From: Saprospiraceae bacterium | GTDB taxonomy: Bacteria > Bacteroidota > Bacteroidia > Chitinophagales > Saprospiraceae | DNA length: 64,000 nt | Direction of reading: 5' to 3' | Assembly: GCA_020628645.1 (NCBI GenBank) | Contig: JAHDES010000007.1 | Coordinates: 1 to 64,000 of the forward strand | Part shown: piece by piece, positions 1-8,375 of the stretch | How positions within the stretch are numbered: the stretch's first letter is position 1 | How the letters are laid out: each line of letters opens with the position of its first letter | Notes under the pieces: generated by a model | Told to the model about the DNA's origin: nothing | Seen by the model: only the letters and a program-made list of their open reading frames with translations | The model's database searches: none | Program-made: the position numbers and the translations under genes

Positions 1-9
1 TTATCATTC

Positions 10-55
10 ATCGCTTAGTGAGTTTTGTAGTAATCACAAACTAAGCGATTTTTTT
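10..55 (+). terminator. Rho-independent terminator
   Basis: A 10-bp perfect stem (ATCGCTTAGT at 10-19, ACTAAGCGAT at 40-49) is followed by a run of T. The T-run follows the right arm on the + strand, so it ends transcription of a + strand gene lying left of the window. The minus-strand gene at 102-1553 also ends towards it. Confidence 0.75.
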
Positions 56-101
56 ATCCTGTCCTAATTTTAGCTTTTGTGTACCCTTTTGAAATTATCT
101 T

Positions 102-1553
102 TTAAGAAAGCAGTTCTAGTTTTTCCAATAACCACTTTTTATCGCTGATGTAGTTCATCTGCTCCATTTTTTTGTGGACGCTTGCTATCGTGCCTTTGCC
201 AACTCGGAATCGTACTTTGTAGATATTAATAAGAAGACGGATAAAGTTTTTATAAGCTTGTTTACGTATAGACTTTAATTGTTGATGCTTGGCAAAGAAT
301 TGTTCGGCGGAACGAAAGATGGTCATAGTACGCTCATCATATTCTATATCCATTTCATAATGGGATTTAATCAGCATCACCTTACAATCCACATCGTAGG
401 TCAAATTAACTTTATTTACTTTAATAAAGTGACGTATGGCAGTTTCAAAATCATTTTGATAATAAGCAATAGCACCTAAATTTAAATGCTTGACACTTTT
501 TTTATCCTTATGTTGAAAAACAGGTTCATATTTTTGTATTATATAATTAGCCCATTTAAAATCCTGAACTCTACAACTTGAATTAACAATATTTTTTAGA
601 CGACCAATATGTAGTAACCCATTTTCAGTCAATGTGTCCAATTCATCCATTATCTTAAATAGTTCATAAGCTTTATAAAGGTATTCCATTTTTCCTTTAA
701 TAATTCCTCGAACACAAAAATTGCTGGCAGTTGTAAAAAAGTCATCTTTATCTTTTAATGATAAAAATGATTGATTTTGGATAAGACGTTCTAGGAATTT
801 GTCATAATCTTTTTTTTCACTCGATTGAATTAAGTTGATTGCTTCACAATACATTGTGATCAAAGGCTGGTCATTGTACTGTGGTAGATTGATTAAAGGA
901 ATTAAAGCTTCATAAACCGAAAAATCATATTTTTTTTTATCTGAAATTCGTTGTTTAGAAAGAGTAGTAAGTTGATTTTTTAGTTTTTTAATAATGTAGT
1001 GCATATCCAATTGGAAAATGACTTCCTCTAAATTATCTTCTTTGATTATTAGTCTTGTATGGTATAAATAGTTGAGTAATCCATTTTCTACTTGATAGGC
1101 ATGAGCATAATAATCACTATCCTTAATTTTTAGTTGCTCTATTTGTTTTTTATCCTTCTTCAGTTGTCGTTTTAAATGTTTATTTAAATTCCTTGCTTGT
1201 AGTTCTTGATACAGTATTTTACTGTACGCATCAGGATGCTCGTCTATCTTCTCTAGTACTAAGAAACGTTTTGCTAAAGTATAAAGCGCATTGACTTTAA
1301 AGTTGAATTGACTCTTTTGTTTGGCATTCAATTGTTCTCCTTCCACCTTTTTTTTAAAAACACTTGTATAGATTTTGATTTGTACCTGATCTGAAAAAGG
1401 CTTATCAGTATGTAGGTGTTTTACTAGAGAATGGAGTAAGCGAATTGTTTCTTCATCAGTATTGAAATATTTACTCTCTACGAAGCGAAAAAAGGCATTT
1501 ATTTCCTTATTAGAGAATGTCCTTAGTAGACTGATTAATAAATTGTCAGACAT
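102..1553 (-). CDS. Unrecognised 483-aa helical (TPR-like) protein
   Basis: A long open frame without a signal peptide or membrane segment. The protein is rich in Lys, Leu and aromatic residues and looks all-helical; around residues 330-410 there are segments such as LNLGAIAYYQNDFETAIRHF that resemble tetratricopeptide repeats. I chose the ATG at 1553 (MSDNLLISLL) because the longer frame to 1583 starts with TTG and would add only ten poorly supported residues. I cannot assign a function; a soluble scaffold or regulatory role is only a guess from the TPR-like character. It stands alone: its 5' side faces the repeat-rich field at 1.6-3.6 kb, and its 3' end converges on the terminator at 10-55. 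Confidence 0.8.
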   Translation of the reverse strand: MSDNLLISLLRTFSNKEINAFFRFVESKYFNTDEETIRLLHSLVKHLHTDKPFSDQVQIKIYTSVFKKKVEGEQLNAKQKSQFNFKVNALYTLAKRFLVLEKIDEHPDAYSKILYQELQARNLNKHLKRQLKKDKKQIEQLKIKDSDYYAHAYQVENGLLNYLYHTRLIIKEDNLEEVIFQLDMHYIIKKLKNQLTTLSKQRISDKKKYDFSVYEALIPLINLPQYNDQPLITMYCEAINLIQSSEKKDYDKFLERLIQNQSFLSLKDKDDFFTTASNFCVRGIIKGKMEYLYKAYELFKIMDELDTLTENGLLHIGRLKNIVNSSCRVQDFKWANYIIQKYEPVFQHKDKKSVKHLNLGAIAYYQNDFETAIRHFIKVNKVNLTYDVDCKVMLIKSHYEMDIEYDERTMTIFRSAEQFFAKHQQLKSIRKQAYKNFIRLLINIYKVRFRVGKGTIASVHKKMEQMNYISDKKWLLEKLELLS

Positions 1554-1616
1554 AAATCGAAAGTATAATAGATTTAATTTCAATTAATTATACATAACGG
1601 TATATGTTTTTTGTCC

Positions 1617-1680
1617 AAATTTATTTCTGTAAATATAAAAAAAACTTAGCAAATAGTGTCTTACTTTTGAAGTAGATAAT
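1617..1680 (+). repeat. Duplicated promoter-like block, copy A
   Basis: About 64 bases that recur almost unchanged at 1854-1917. Both copies share AAATTTATTTCTGTAAATAT, an A-run and TTACTTTTGAAGTAGATA. TACTTTTG (1662-1669) fits the Bacteroidota -7 element TAnnTTTG, although no clear TTTG lies 19 bases upstream. Each copy is followed within ~45 bases by a short ATG-started ORF, so this may be a promoter plus leader that was duplicated. Confidence 0.55.
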
Positions 1681-1722
1681 GTAATTCATACGGAATCACA
1701 AAAAAGTATAAATAAACTAAGA

Positions 1723-1785
1723 ATGAAAAAACGAATGATTGCTTTATGGGAAAAGGAGGACAGTAATTTGTTAGATAAATTGTAG
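1723..1785 (+). other. Candidate small ORF, 20 aa
   Basis: ATG to TAG, encoding MKKRMIALWEKEDSNLLDKL, 42 bases after promoter-like block A. No known family. Support is only its position after a repeated promoter-like block, parallel to the small ORF at 1944-2021; it could easily be chance. Confidence 0.2.
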
Positions 1786-1853
1786 AATGCTAAATGAAAT
1801 CATAAAACAATAAAAATAAACAATATATATATTAAGATTTTTTTGTTTCAACT

Positions 1854-1917
1854 AAATTTATTTCTGTAAATATAAAAAAAACTAAACAAATTCTGCCTTA
1901 CTTTTGAAGTAGATATT
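1854..1917 (+). repeat. Duplicated promoter-like block, copy B
   Basis: Second copy of the block at 1617-1680, with the same TACTTTTG element and the same spacing to an A-rich leader (AATCACAAAAAA) and a short ORF starting at 1944. Confidence 0.55.
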
Positions 1918-1943
1918 TAATCACAAAAAATAAAAATATTGCT

Positions 1944-2021
1944 ATGCTAAAACAACAATCACCTCCATCAAAATTAAAAGGACTGAGCCTCGTGGTGAAG
2001 GATGATTATATACATGTATAA
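1944..2021 (+). other. Candidate small ORF, 25 aa
   Basis: ATG to TAA, beginning MLKQQSPPSKLKGLSLVV and ending DDYIHV. It lies 26 bases after promoter-like block B. The LKGLSL stretch is reminiscent of leader peptides of Bacteroidota ribosomal peptides, but no maturation enzyme is visible nearby, so this is only a candidate. Confidence 0.25.
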
Positions 2022-2246
2022 AAAACAACAAAACAAAAAAGTATATAATCAGACATACATGAAATACCGAGTTTTCGAACTTGGGAGCTATGAAAACTTA
2101 CAAGTAAAAAGTCTATGAAACACAGCTATGAAGATCAATTATTAGCGCGTTAAGAAAAAAACAACAAGGAAGTATATATCCAAAATTATTTTGGATACCG
2201 AGTTTTCGGACTTGGGAGCTATGAAAATTTTACAAGGAATAAGTTT

Positions 2247-2375
2247 ATGAAACACACAGATGAAAACAATCTTTTACGCATTGAGAAAAACAAAAAGTAT
2301 ATGTTCAAAATTATTTTGAATACTAAGTTTTCGAACTTGGGAGCTATGAAAATTTTACAAGTAAAAAGTCTATGA
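2247..2375 (+). other. Candidate small ORF, 42 aa, within tandem repeat
   Basis: The best-preserved frame of the tandem array: it starts MKHTDENNLLRIEKNKKY, continues through the repeat core as TKFSNLGAMKILQVKSL, and ends in a TGA that overlaps the ATG of the next unit. Neighbouring units start the same way (MKHSYED) but stop early. The shared start, length and ATGA overlap argue for descent from a real small gene, but its function is unknown. Confidence 0.3.
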
Positions 2376-2522
2376 AACACAGCTATGAAGATTAATTATT
2401 GACGCGTTGAGAAAAAAACAACAAGGAAGTACATATCCAAAATTATTTTGGATACCGAGTTTTCGGACTTGGGAGCTATGAAAATTTTACAAGGAATAAG
2501 TTTATGAAACACACAGATGAAA

Positions 2523-2630
2523 CGAACATGATATTTATTAATCATAAATTACACACAAAGGAATGATTGAATTATTCGTCGGACGACTTCAAGTCGTACA
2601 ACGATTTATAAAATTTTTAAACAGATGAAA
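2523..2630 (+). mobile_element. ~100-bp dispersed repeat inserted in the tandem array
   Basis: The inserted segment is flanked by the direct repeat ACAGATGAAA (2513-2522 and 2621-2630), as expected of a target-site duplication. It contains the hairpin ACGACTT-C-AAGTCGT. A diverged copy lies in reverse orientation at 47175-47274: both share GAAACGAACATG, TATTTATT, TCATAAAT, ACACAAA, GAATGA and TTTAAACA in the same order. No coding capacity. Confidence 0.7.
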
Positions 2631-2866
2631 GCAATCTTTTACGCATTGAGAAAAACAAAAAGTATATGTTCAAAATTATTTTGAACACTAAGTTTTCGAA
2701 CTTAGAAGCTATGAAAAATTTATTGGAATAAGCCTGAAATATTGCTATGAGAGCAGGCATCGATGCGTGAGAAAAACAAAAAAAGATATGTTCAAAATAA
2801 TTTTGGACACCGAGTTTTGGAACTTGGGAGCTATGAAAACTTTATTGATTTATGCGGTTTAATTTA

Positions 2867-3029
2867 AGAAGCTATTTGAGTTTAGCTTTTTTAAAATATG
2901 ATAGGTCATTTTTTCAACAATCGAGGCATTGAAATAGGCGTTTAGCCTAGCTAAATAACTGTTTTAATAACAAAGATTGATGGAAAAAGGGACATCATAG
3001 ATAGAAAGTGTTAAATTCAAACAGCTTCT
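2867..3029. repeat. 163-bp element with ~19-bp terminal inverted repeats
   Basis: The left end AGAAGCTATTTGAGTTTAGC (2867-2886) is the inverse of the right end TTAAATTCAAACAGCTTCT (3011-3029) apart from a few changes. The interior is AT-rich and non-coding. This looks like a miniature inverted-repeat element (MITE) or IS remnant; no second copy was seen in this window. Confidence 0.5.
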
Positions 3030-3097
3030 AAGTACTAAGCTAAATCTATAGCCATAAAAAATGGTCTGATAAGGAAATATTAAGTATATTTAAATTA

Positions 3098-3172
3098 ATG
3101 AAAACACAAAATACCATTGAGGCAGAGGAATTTCCCCCACCTAAAGCACTATGGTATGCCCATTTTGGGTAA
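3098..3172 (+). other. Candidate small ORF, 24 aa
   Basis: ATG to TAA; the peptide starts MKTQNTIEAEEFPPPKAL and ends WYAHFG. The acidic first half and the Pro/aromatic C-terminus are unlike random AT-rich translation and recall a peptide precursor, but no modifying enzyme or conserved neighbour is seen. Chance remains possible. Confidence 0.25.
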
Positions 3173-3218
3173 GAGAGTTGAAAATTAATAAACTATACAA
3201 GTCTAACAAAGTAAATTT

Positions 3219-3270
3219 TATACCTTTTCTAGCGGTACCTGTTGTACATCTCTGCGATAGAAAAGGTATA
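3219..3270. other. Long hairpin with perfect 13-bp stem
   Basis: TATACCTTTTCTA (3219-3231) pairs perfectly with TAGAAAAGGTATA (3258-3270) around a 26-base loop. No T-run follows, so it is not a simple terminator. It could be a structured RNA or a short palindromic repeat. Confidence 0.5.
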
Positions 3271-3424
3271 ATGCCGATGTAATGGAAATGGAGTATACGA
3301 CATTTATCATTTAAAACGGTATTAGTTCATACAAGGCTAAAAGCACCGTCTTAGCCTAGTTAGGACGTGTCTGTCTATTATTTATCATTAAGCAGATATT
3401 TTTAACAAAGTATGAGCTAACTAA

Positions 3425-3580
3425 GGCACGCGGAGAAAATAAATTTGCTTTTCTTGAAATAGTGAAAAATTACCCGCCTTTCATGGCGGACAGGTAAGTC
3501 ATTGAAAATGCCTGTTCACCTTTGGTGGGAATTTAATTGAACTAATTCAAGAAATGAAAAATGCAAATTTATTCGTGCCC
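3425..3580. mobile_element. MITE-like element with GGCACG ends, copy 1
   Basis: The left end GGCACGCGGAGAAAATAAAT and the right end GCAAATTTATTCGTGCC form imperfect terminal inverted repeats (GGCACG...AATAAATTTGC). A shorter relative (114 bp) with the same ends lies inside the tape measure gene at 12424-12537. This copy has about 40 extra bases, including the hairpin CCCGCC-TTTCAT-GGCGG. It lies 88 bases upstream of the S8 peptidase gene and may contribute to its leader. Confidence 0.65.
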
Positions 3581-3668
3581 AACTACTAAGAACGTTTGAA
3601 GGTATAGATTATTCTTTTTCGTCTCTCTACTAACAATTTTAATATATTTTTTAATTTGAACAAACTGA

Positions 3669-6600
3669 ATGTTTCCTATGAAGAAGAATAATTTTAAGCA
3701 GTACAGTCATATTAATTTTATCTTTTTTAGTCTCTTTATTTTTATGCTCCTTTCGGGAGTGACTAACGCACAAAGTCAAAAATATGTAGAAAATGAACTT
3801 ATCGTAAAATGGAAATCAACTACTAGTAATCAAGAGAAAAGCAAACTGTTTCAAGAATGGAATGCAATCTCAACAGAGAAAATAAGCAAATCAGGCATTG
3901 AAGTTTTTACCGTTAAAAAACAGCCAGATTGCACACTAGAACAACTCATAGAAAGTTACCAAAACCATCCTAATATAGCCTTTGTTGAACCCAATTATAT
4001 TTATCATGTCAATACTGTAGAAGTTCCTAATGATCCGCTATACGTAGATCAATGGCACTTGAATAATATTGCTCAAACAGGAGGAGAAATCGATGCGGAT
4101 ATTGATGCGCCTGAAGCTTGGACTGATGCAAGAAATGCCTCTTCCGTAGTGGTTGCTATTCTCGACACTGGAATAGATTGGAAGCATGAAGATTTGGTGG
4201 ATAATGTTTGGCAAAATTTAGCAGAAGATGCCGATGGTGATGGTCAAGTACTAGAATGGGATGGTACGCAATGGATTTTTGATCCTGATGATGAAAATGG
4301 GATCGATGATGATAATAATGGATATGCAGATGACTTCATTGGTTGGGATTTTGCCAATAATGACAACAACCCATATGATGACCACGATGGTGGACATGGT
4401 ACACATGTAGCGGGTATCATAGGTGCTTCTGGTAATAATCATAAAGGTGTTGCAGGTGTTTGTTGGGATGTTCAATTGGCTGCTTTGAAGTTTATTGCTG
4501 GCGATGGCGGTGGTACTTCAGTAGATGCTATCAAAGCACTAGATTATGCCATCAATATGGGTATCCCCATCAGTAACAATAGCTGGGGAAACTATGATTA
4601 CTCTACAGCATTATACAATGCTGTAGAATCAGCAAAAAATGCCAATCATCTCTTTATCGCGGCTGCAGGTAACAATAATTTAAATGCGGAAATTGATCCT
4701 ATGTTTCCTGCTTCCTTTGATTTAGATAATATCATATCCGTTGCTGCAACTGACCATGAAGATAAAAAATCTAGTTTTTCAAATTATGGGACAGTAGATG
4801 TTGATCTTGCTGCACCGGGGAGTGAGATAAAAAGTTGTATCCCTAATAATCTCTATGCAAATAAGAGTGGAACATCTATGGCTGCTCCTTTAGTAGCGGG
4901 TACTGCTGCTTTGATTAATGCTATTAGTCCATTTATGGATTATGAAGATACTAAATCAGCCATACTCAGTACAGTTGATGTAAAAAATAATTTGATTGAT
5001 AAAACATTGACAGGAGGGCGATTAAATTTAAAGAAAGCAATTAGTTCTTTGGATGGAACATCCTGTCGCCTTAATGATTCCTTAGTCTTAGTCAAACTTT
5101 TTCATACTACATCTGGGCCTAATTGGAATAAACCTTGGGTTTTGACGGATCCTTTGCATACTTGGCAAGGTGTGATAATCAATCGAAATGGATGTGTTGT
5201 TACACTCAATATGCAAGGGAGTAACCTAAGCGGTACGTTACCCTCTGTCCTAGGCAATCTTAATCAATTAAGAGTACTTAATCTTAATAATAACCAATTA
5301 AGTGGCTCGATTCCAAGTGAATTAGGTAATCTTTTGAAGTTAACAAACTTACAATTAGCTGGGAATGAACTGACAGGGAGTATTCCAATTTCATTAGGCA
5401 ATTTATCGAGTCTTAGAACTTTGTATCTAAATGAAAATGCGCTTAGTGGCTCGATTCCAAACGAAATAGGCAATCTAAGTAAGTTAGCGTCTCTTCGTTT
5501 ACATATGAATCAGCTTACAGGAAGTATTCCATCTGAAATAGGCAATCTTGGAGAGTTACAACAATTATATTTACAAGATAATCAGTTATCAGGTTTTATT
5601 CCACCAACAATTACTGGTTTGAGCAAGTTGAGTTATCTGAATGTAATGAATAATGATTTGGGTGGAGCTATTCCAGAAACATTAGATGGTTTAGAAAATC
5701 TTACTTATTTCAATGCCAGTAACAATCAATTAGGAGGAACATTACCAGAAAGTATAGCTGCTTTATCTAAATTAACTTCCCTCATACTTTCCAATAATCA
5801 GATAGGAGGTTTTATACCTGCTTTTTCTTCTACTACTACTACTACGATTTCTAAATTACATACGTTATATTTAAATAATAATAAGTTGTCAGGTTGTTTT
5901 CCTGCTTCTTTATCCTTCTTATGTCATACAGGTATAAATATAGATTTTACGGGTAATCCAAATTTAGCCAATGAAGGGAACTTTACAGCTTTTTGTACTA
6001 TGGACGCTGGTGTCTGTACTCCTTGTGCCAAAGGAGATTCACTGGCTTTAGTGGAATTATACAATAAGCTAGATGGAAAAAATTGGAGCAATCCATGGGA
6101 TTTGTCTTTACCGATGGAAACCTATGCTGGTGTAAAGTTAAGTGATGAGCGATGTGTTACTGCAATATATTTACCAGATAATAATCTTTCAGGAGTTATT
6201 CCGCCAGCGATTGGTGATTTTGCTAGATTGAGGGTGTTAGATTTATCTGATAATGAAATCACAAAAGGGTTGCCGAAAGAACTTTATCAGCTTACGTCAC
6301 TTACCGATTTGAATCTATCACAGAATAATTTATTAGGAGCTATTTTACCAGATATTGAGAAATTATCCTATCTCACAAATTTAGATTTAAGTGGCAACGA
6401 GTTGTCAGGAGCAATTCCATCAGAGATAGGAAGTATCCATAATTTATCTTCTCTGAAACTGTCGGATAATAATTTCACAGATGCTATCCCTTCTACACTA
6501 GGTAATATACCTTATTTAAGAGAGCTATATCTTGGGAACAACCAATTAAAAAGTACGATTCCTTCATCTTTGGGTAACTTGAGCTATCTGGAATTTCTAG

Positions 6601-8288
6601 CAATAGGTCATAATCATTTAAAACTAAGTATTCCCAAAGAACTATCCAATCTATCCAATTTAAGATATTTGGATTTGTCCAATAATGATTTACTAGGGAG
6701 TATCCCAACAGAATTGGGGCAACTATCAAGTCTTAAAGGGCTTCAACTAAATAACAATGATTTAAGTGGCAGTATTCCAAAGGAACTGGGGAATATAAAC
6801 CCGCTATCAATATTAAATCTAAGTTATAATAATCTTTCTAGCACATTGCCTAAAGAGTTAGGGGCTTTGTATAATTTATCGTCCTTAGATCTTAGTCATA
6901 ACAACTTGAGTGGCGCTATTCCTATTGAGCTATCCTTCCTAAATAATTTAGGTACGCTTAATTTAGCTAGTAATCAATTAAGTGGTTGTTTTCCTACTGA
7001 ATTAGATGTTTTTTGTACTAATACAACAGTCAGCTTTTTGAATAATCCTGACTTACCCAATGGTGGAGATTTCAAACCCTTTTGTGATAGTGGAGATGGT
7101 GCATGCCCAGAAGGTTTAGTATATCCGGGGGACTTAAATAATGATGGTATTGCCAATCATATTGATGCATTATACTGGGGATTAGTAGATGGTAATACTG
7201 GAACGGCACGACAAAATGCCAGTACAGATTGGACTGGACAATTCAGTACAGATTGGGCTGGAGAACTCCATGGCGTAAATTACAAATATCAAGATGCAAA
7301 TGGAGATGGAATTGTTAATGATTTAGATGTCGATGTAATTGAGGCGAATTATGGTTCTATTCATGGTATTATCTTGAATAACAGATTAACAGGAACAACC
7401 AATTATCGATTGGAACCTATAGGAATGCTAGCTTCTATGTCTCAGTCTTTTGATTTATATTTAAATGATTCTGACATTCCCGCGCTTGCACATGGAATAG
7501 CCTTAACGTTGGACTTATCCACTATACCTGTTGAGGAGGTGCTTATAGATATCGATAATTCTTCGCTAGAACCCGAAGAAGTGGTCAGTCACTTTGATCC
7601 TACAACGAATCAATTAGAGTTAGCCCTCACCCGTAATGACAATCAAAATGTCTTATGTTCTGGGCCTGTAGTACGACTAAATATAGTTATTGATGATGAA
7701 ATACCGCTTGATACCCTTGAAATGAATCTTGGAGGTGCGACCATGCTCGCCAATGCGACGATCAATGATGTAGGGAATTCTAGCTATACTACGCCTTATT
7801 CTGAAATAGGGCCTTCTAGTGATAATATGATCTTGGGTATCTCTAGTGTTCATGTACAACCGACTAGTTTAGGATCAGCAGAAGTATTTATCAGTGGCGG
7901 TGAGTCCCCTTATACGATGGAGTGGAATACAGGAGCTACGACAGCGGCTATCAATGAACTCACCCCCGGTTGGTATACCGTAACAGTAAATGATAGCAAT
8001 GGCTTGACGAAAGAACAAAGCGTTCTTATTCGAGGGTATTTTCTGCTAGGTTCGGATGCAAATCCTAATGATAACGACTCCAGTACTTGTCCTTATACGA
8101 TAGATTTACCCCATACTGCACTTGATGGTTTGTATAAAGCCGAACGGTTTATTCAATCGAATGGTGTAGTCAATCCCTCTAAAAATGTAGAATTGAAGGC
8201 GGGTGAATCCATTCTACTGCAACCGGGGTTTGAAGTAAAAGAAAATGCGACCTTCTCTACAGAAATAGAGGAGTGTGGCTCACAATAA
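3669..8288 (+). CDS. Secreted S8 (subtilisin-like) peptidase with LRR arrays
   Basis: A signal peptide (hydrophobic residues ~15-30, cut near TNAQS) is followed by a fervidolysin-like propeptide (~40-115) and an S8 domain. The catalytic triad is D166 (AILDTGID), H243 (GHGTHVAGI) and S403 (GTSMAAPLVAG), with oxyanion N335. Residues ~480-780 and ~800-1150 hold two plant-type LRR arrays (IPxELGNLxxLxxLxLxxN), each opened by an LVxLxxxxxGxxWxxPW cap. Two Asp-rich, dockerin-like calcium loops (DLNNDGIANHIDA, DANGDGIVNDLDV) follow at ~1155-1225. The C-terminus (ELKAGESILLQPGFEVKENA) resembles repeat domains at the end of Bacteroidota surface proteins. It is likely an exported, surface or extracellular protease with a binding scaffold. 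ATG 3669 was kept; the in-frame ATG at 3678 is an equally good start. It converges on the eCIS operon. Confidence 0.9.
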   Translation: MFPMKKNNFKQYSHINFIFFSLFIFMLLSGVTNAQSQKYVENELIVKWKSTTSNQEKSKLFQEWNAISTEKISKSGIEVFTVKKQPDCTLEQLIESYQNHPNIAFVEPNYIYHVNTVEVPNDPLYVDQWHLNNIAQTGGEIDADIDAPEAWTDARNASSVVVAILDTGIDWKHEDLVDNVWQNLAEDADGDGQVLEWDGTQWIFDPDDENGIDDDNNGYADDFIGWDFANNDNNPYDDHDGGHGTHVAGIIGASGNNHKGVAGVCWDVQLAALKFIAGDGGGTSVDAIKALDYAINMGIPISNNSWGNYDYSTALYNAVESAKNANHLFIAAAGNNNLNAEIDPMFPASFDLDNIISVAATDHEDKKSSFSNYGTVDVDLAAPGSEIKSCIPNNLYANKSGTSMAAPLVAGTAALINAISPFMDYEDTKSAILSTVDVKNNLIDKTLTGGRLNLKKAISSLDGTSCRLNDSLVLVKLFHTTSGPNWNKPWVLTDPLHTWQGVIINRNGCVVTLNMQGSNLSGTLPSVLGNLNQLRVLNLNNNQLSGSIPSELGNLLKLTNLQLAGNELTGSIPISLGNLSSLRTLYLNENALSGSIPNEIGNLSKLASLRLHMNQLTGSIPSEIGNLGELQQLYLQDNQLSGFIPPTITGLSKLSYLNVMNNDLGGAIPETLDGLENLTYFNASNNQLGGTLPESIAALSKLTSLILSNNQIGGFIPAFSSTTTTTISKLHTLYLNNNKLSGCFPASLSFLCHTGINIDFTGNPNLANEGNFTAFCTMDAGVCTPCAKGDSLALVELYNKLDGKNWSNPWDLSLPMETYAGVKLSDERCVTAIYLPDNNLSGVIPPAIGDFARLRVLDLSDNEITKGLPKELYQLTSLTDLNLSQNNLLGAILPDIEKLSYLTNLDLSGNELSGAIPSEIGSIHNLSSLKLSDNNFTDAIPSTLGNIPYLRELYLGNNQLKSTIPSSLGNLSYLEFLAIGHNHLKLSIPKELSNLSNLRYLDLSNNDLLGSIPTELGQLSSLKGLQLNNNDLSGSIPKELGNINPLSILNLSYNNLSSTLPKELGALYNLSSLDLSHNNLSGAIPIELSFLNNLGTLNLASNQLSGCFPTELDVFCTNTTVSFLNNPDLPNGGDFKPFCDSGDGACPEGLVYPGDLNNDGIANHIDALYWGLVDGNTGTARQNASTDWTGQFSTDWAGELHGVNYKYQDANGDGIVNDLDVDVIEANYGSIHGIILNNRLTGTTNYRLEPIGMLASMSQSFDLYLNDSDIPALAHGIALTLDLSTIPVEEVLIDIDNSSLEPEEVVSHFDPTTNQLELALTRNDNQNVLCSGPVVRLNIVIDDEIPLDTLEMNLGGATMLANATINDVGNSSYTTPYSEIGPSSDNMILGISSVHVQPTSLGSAEVFISGGESPYTMEWNTGATTAAINELTPGWYTVTVNDSNGLTKEQSVLIRGYFLLGSDANPNDNDSSTCPYTIDLPHTALDGLYKAERFIQSNGVVNPSKNVELKAGESILLQPGFEVKENATFSTEIEECGSQ

Positions 8289-8317
8289 AATATAAAGCGT
8301 GTTTTAAAAAGTATGAA

Positions 8318-8345
8318 GGCACTTTCGGTTAGTATCGGAAGTGTC
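8318..8345. terminator. Hairpin between convergent genes
   Basis: GGCACTT (8318-8324) pairs with AAGTGTC (8339-8345) with one G-U pair, between the stop codons of the S8 peptidase (+) and the AAA+ ATPase (-). T-rich sequence follows on both sides, so it may terminate in both directions. Confidence 0.5.
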
Positions 8346-8375
8346 TTTGTACTTATAAAAAAGACTCGTTTTACA

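Larger units (their letters stand above)
2065..2850 (+). repeat. Six ~130-bp tandem repeats carrying overlapping small ORFs
   Basis: The core GTTTTCGAACTTGGGAGCTA (with small changes) occurs six times, starting near 2065, 2196, 2322, 2452, 2686 and 2808. Spacing is about 122-131 bases, except 2452 to 2686, where a ~108-base insertion (2523-2630) sits inside a unit. Each unit also carries AAAATTATTTTG before the core and ATGAAACACA or a relative after it. Several units contain a short reading frame whose stop overlaps the next ATG as ATGA, suggesting a small gene duplicated in tandem and partly decayed. Confidence 0.8.

Noticed and set aside
2065-2850. Regular repeats considered as a CRISPR array
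   Set aside because: Units are ~130 bases with related sequence between the cores, not 25-40-base repeats with unique spacers of constant length.
1554-3668. tRNA or rRNA gene in the long intergenic region
   Set aside because: No cloverleaf, T-arm GGTTCGAATCC-like motif or rRNA-like segment was seen; the sequence is AT-rich repeats.
5200-7000. Repeats in the S8 peptidase gene considered as DNA-level tandem repeats
   Set aside because: The DNA copies are well diverged and in phase with 24-residue LRRs; they are protein repeats.
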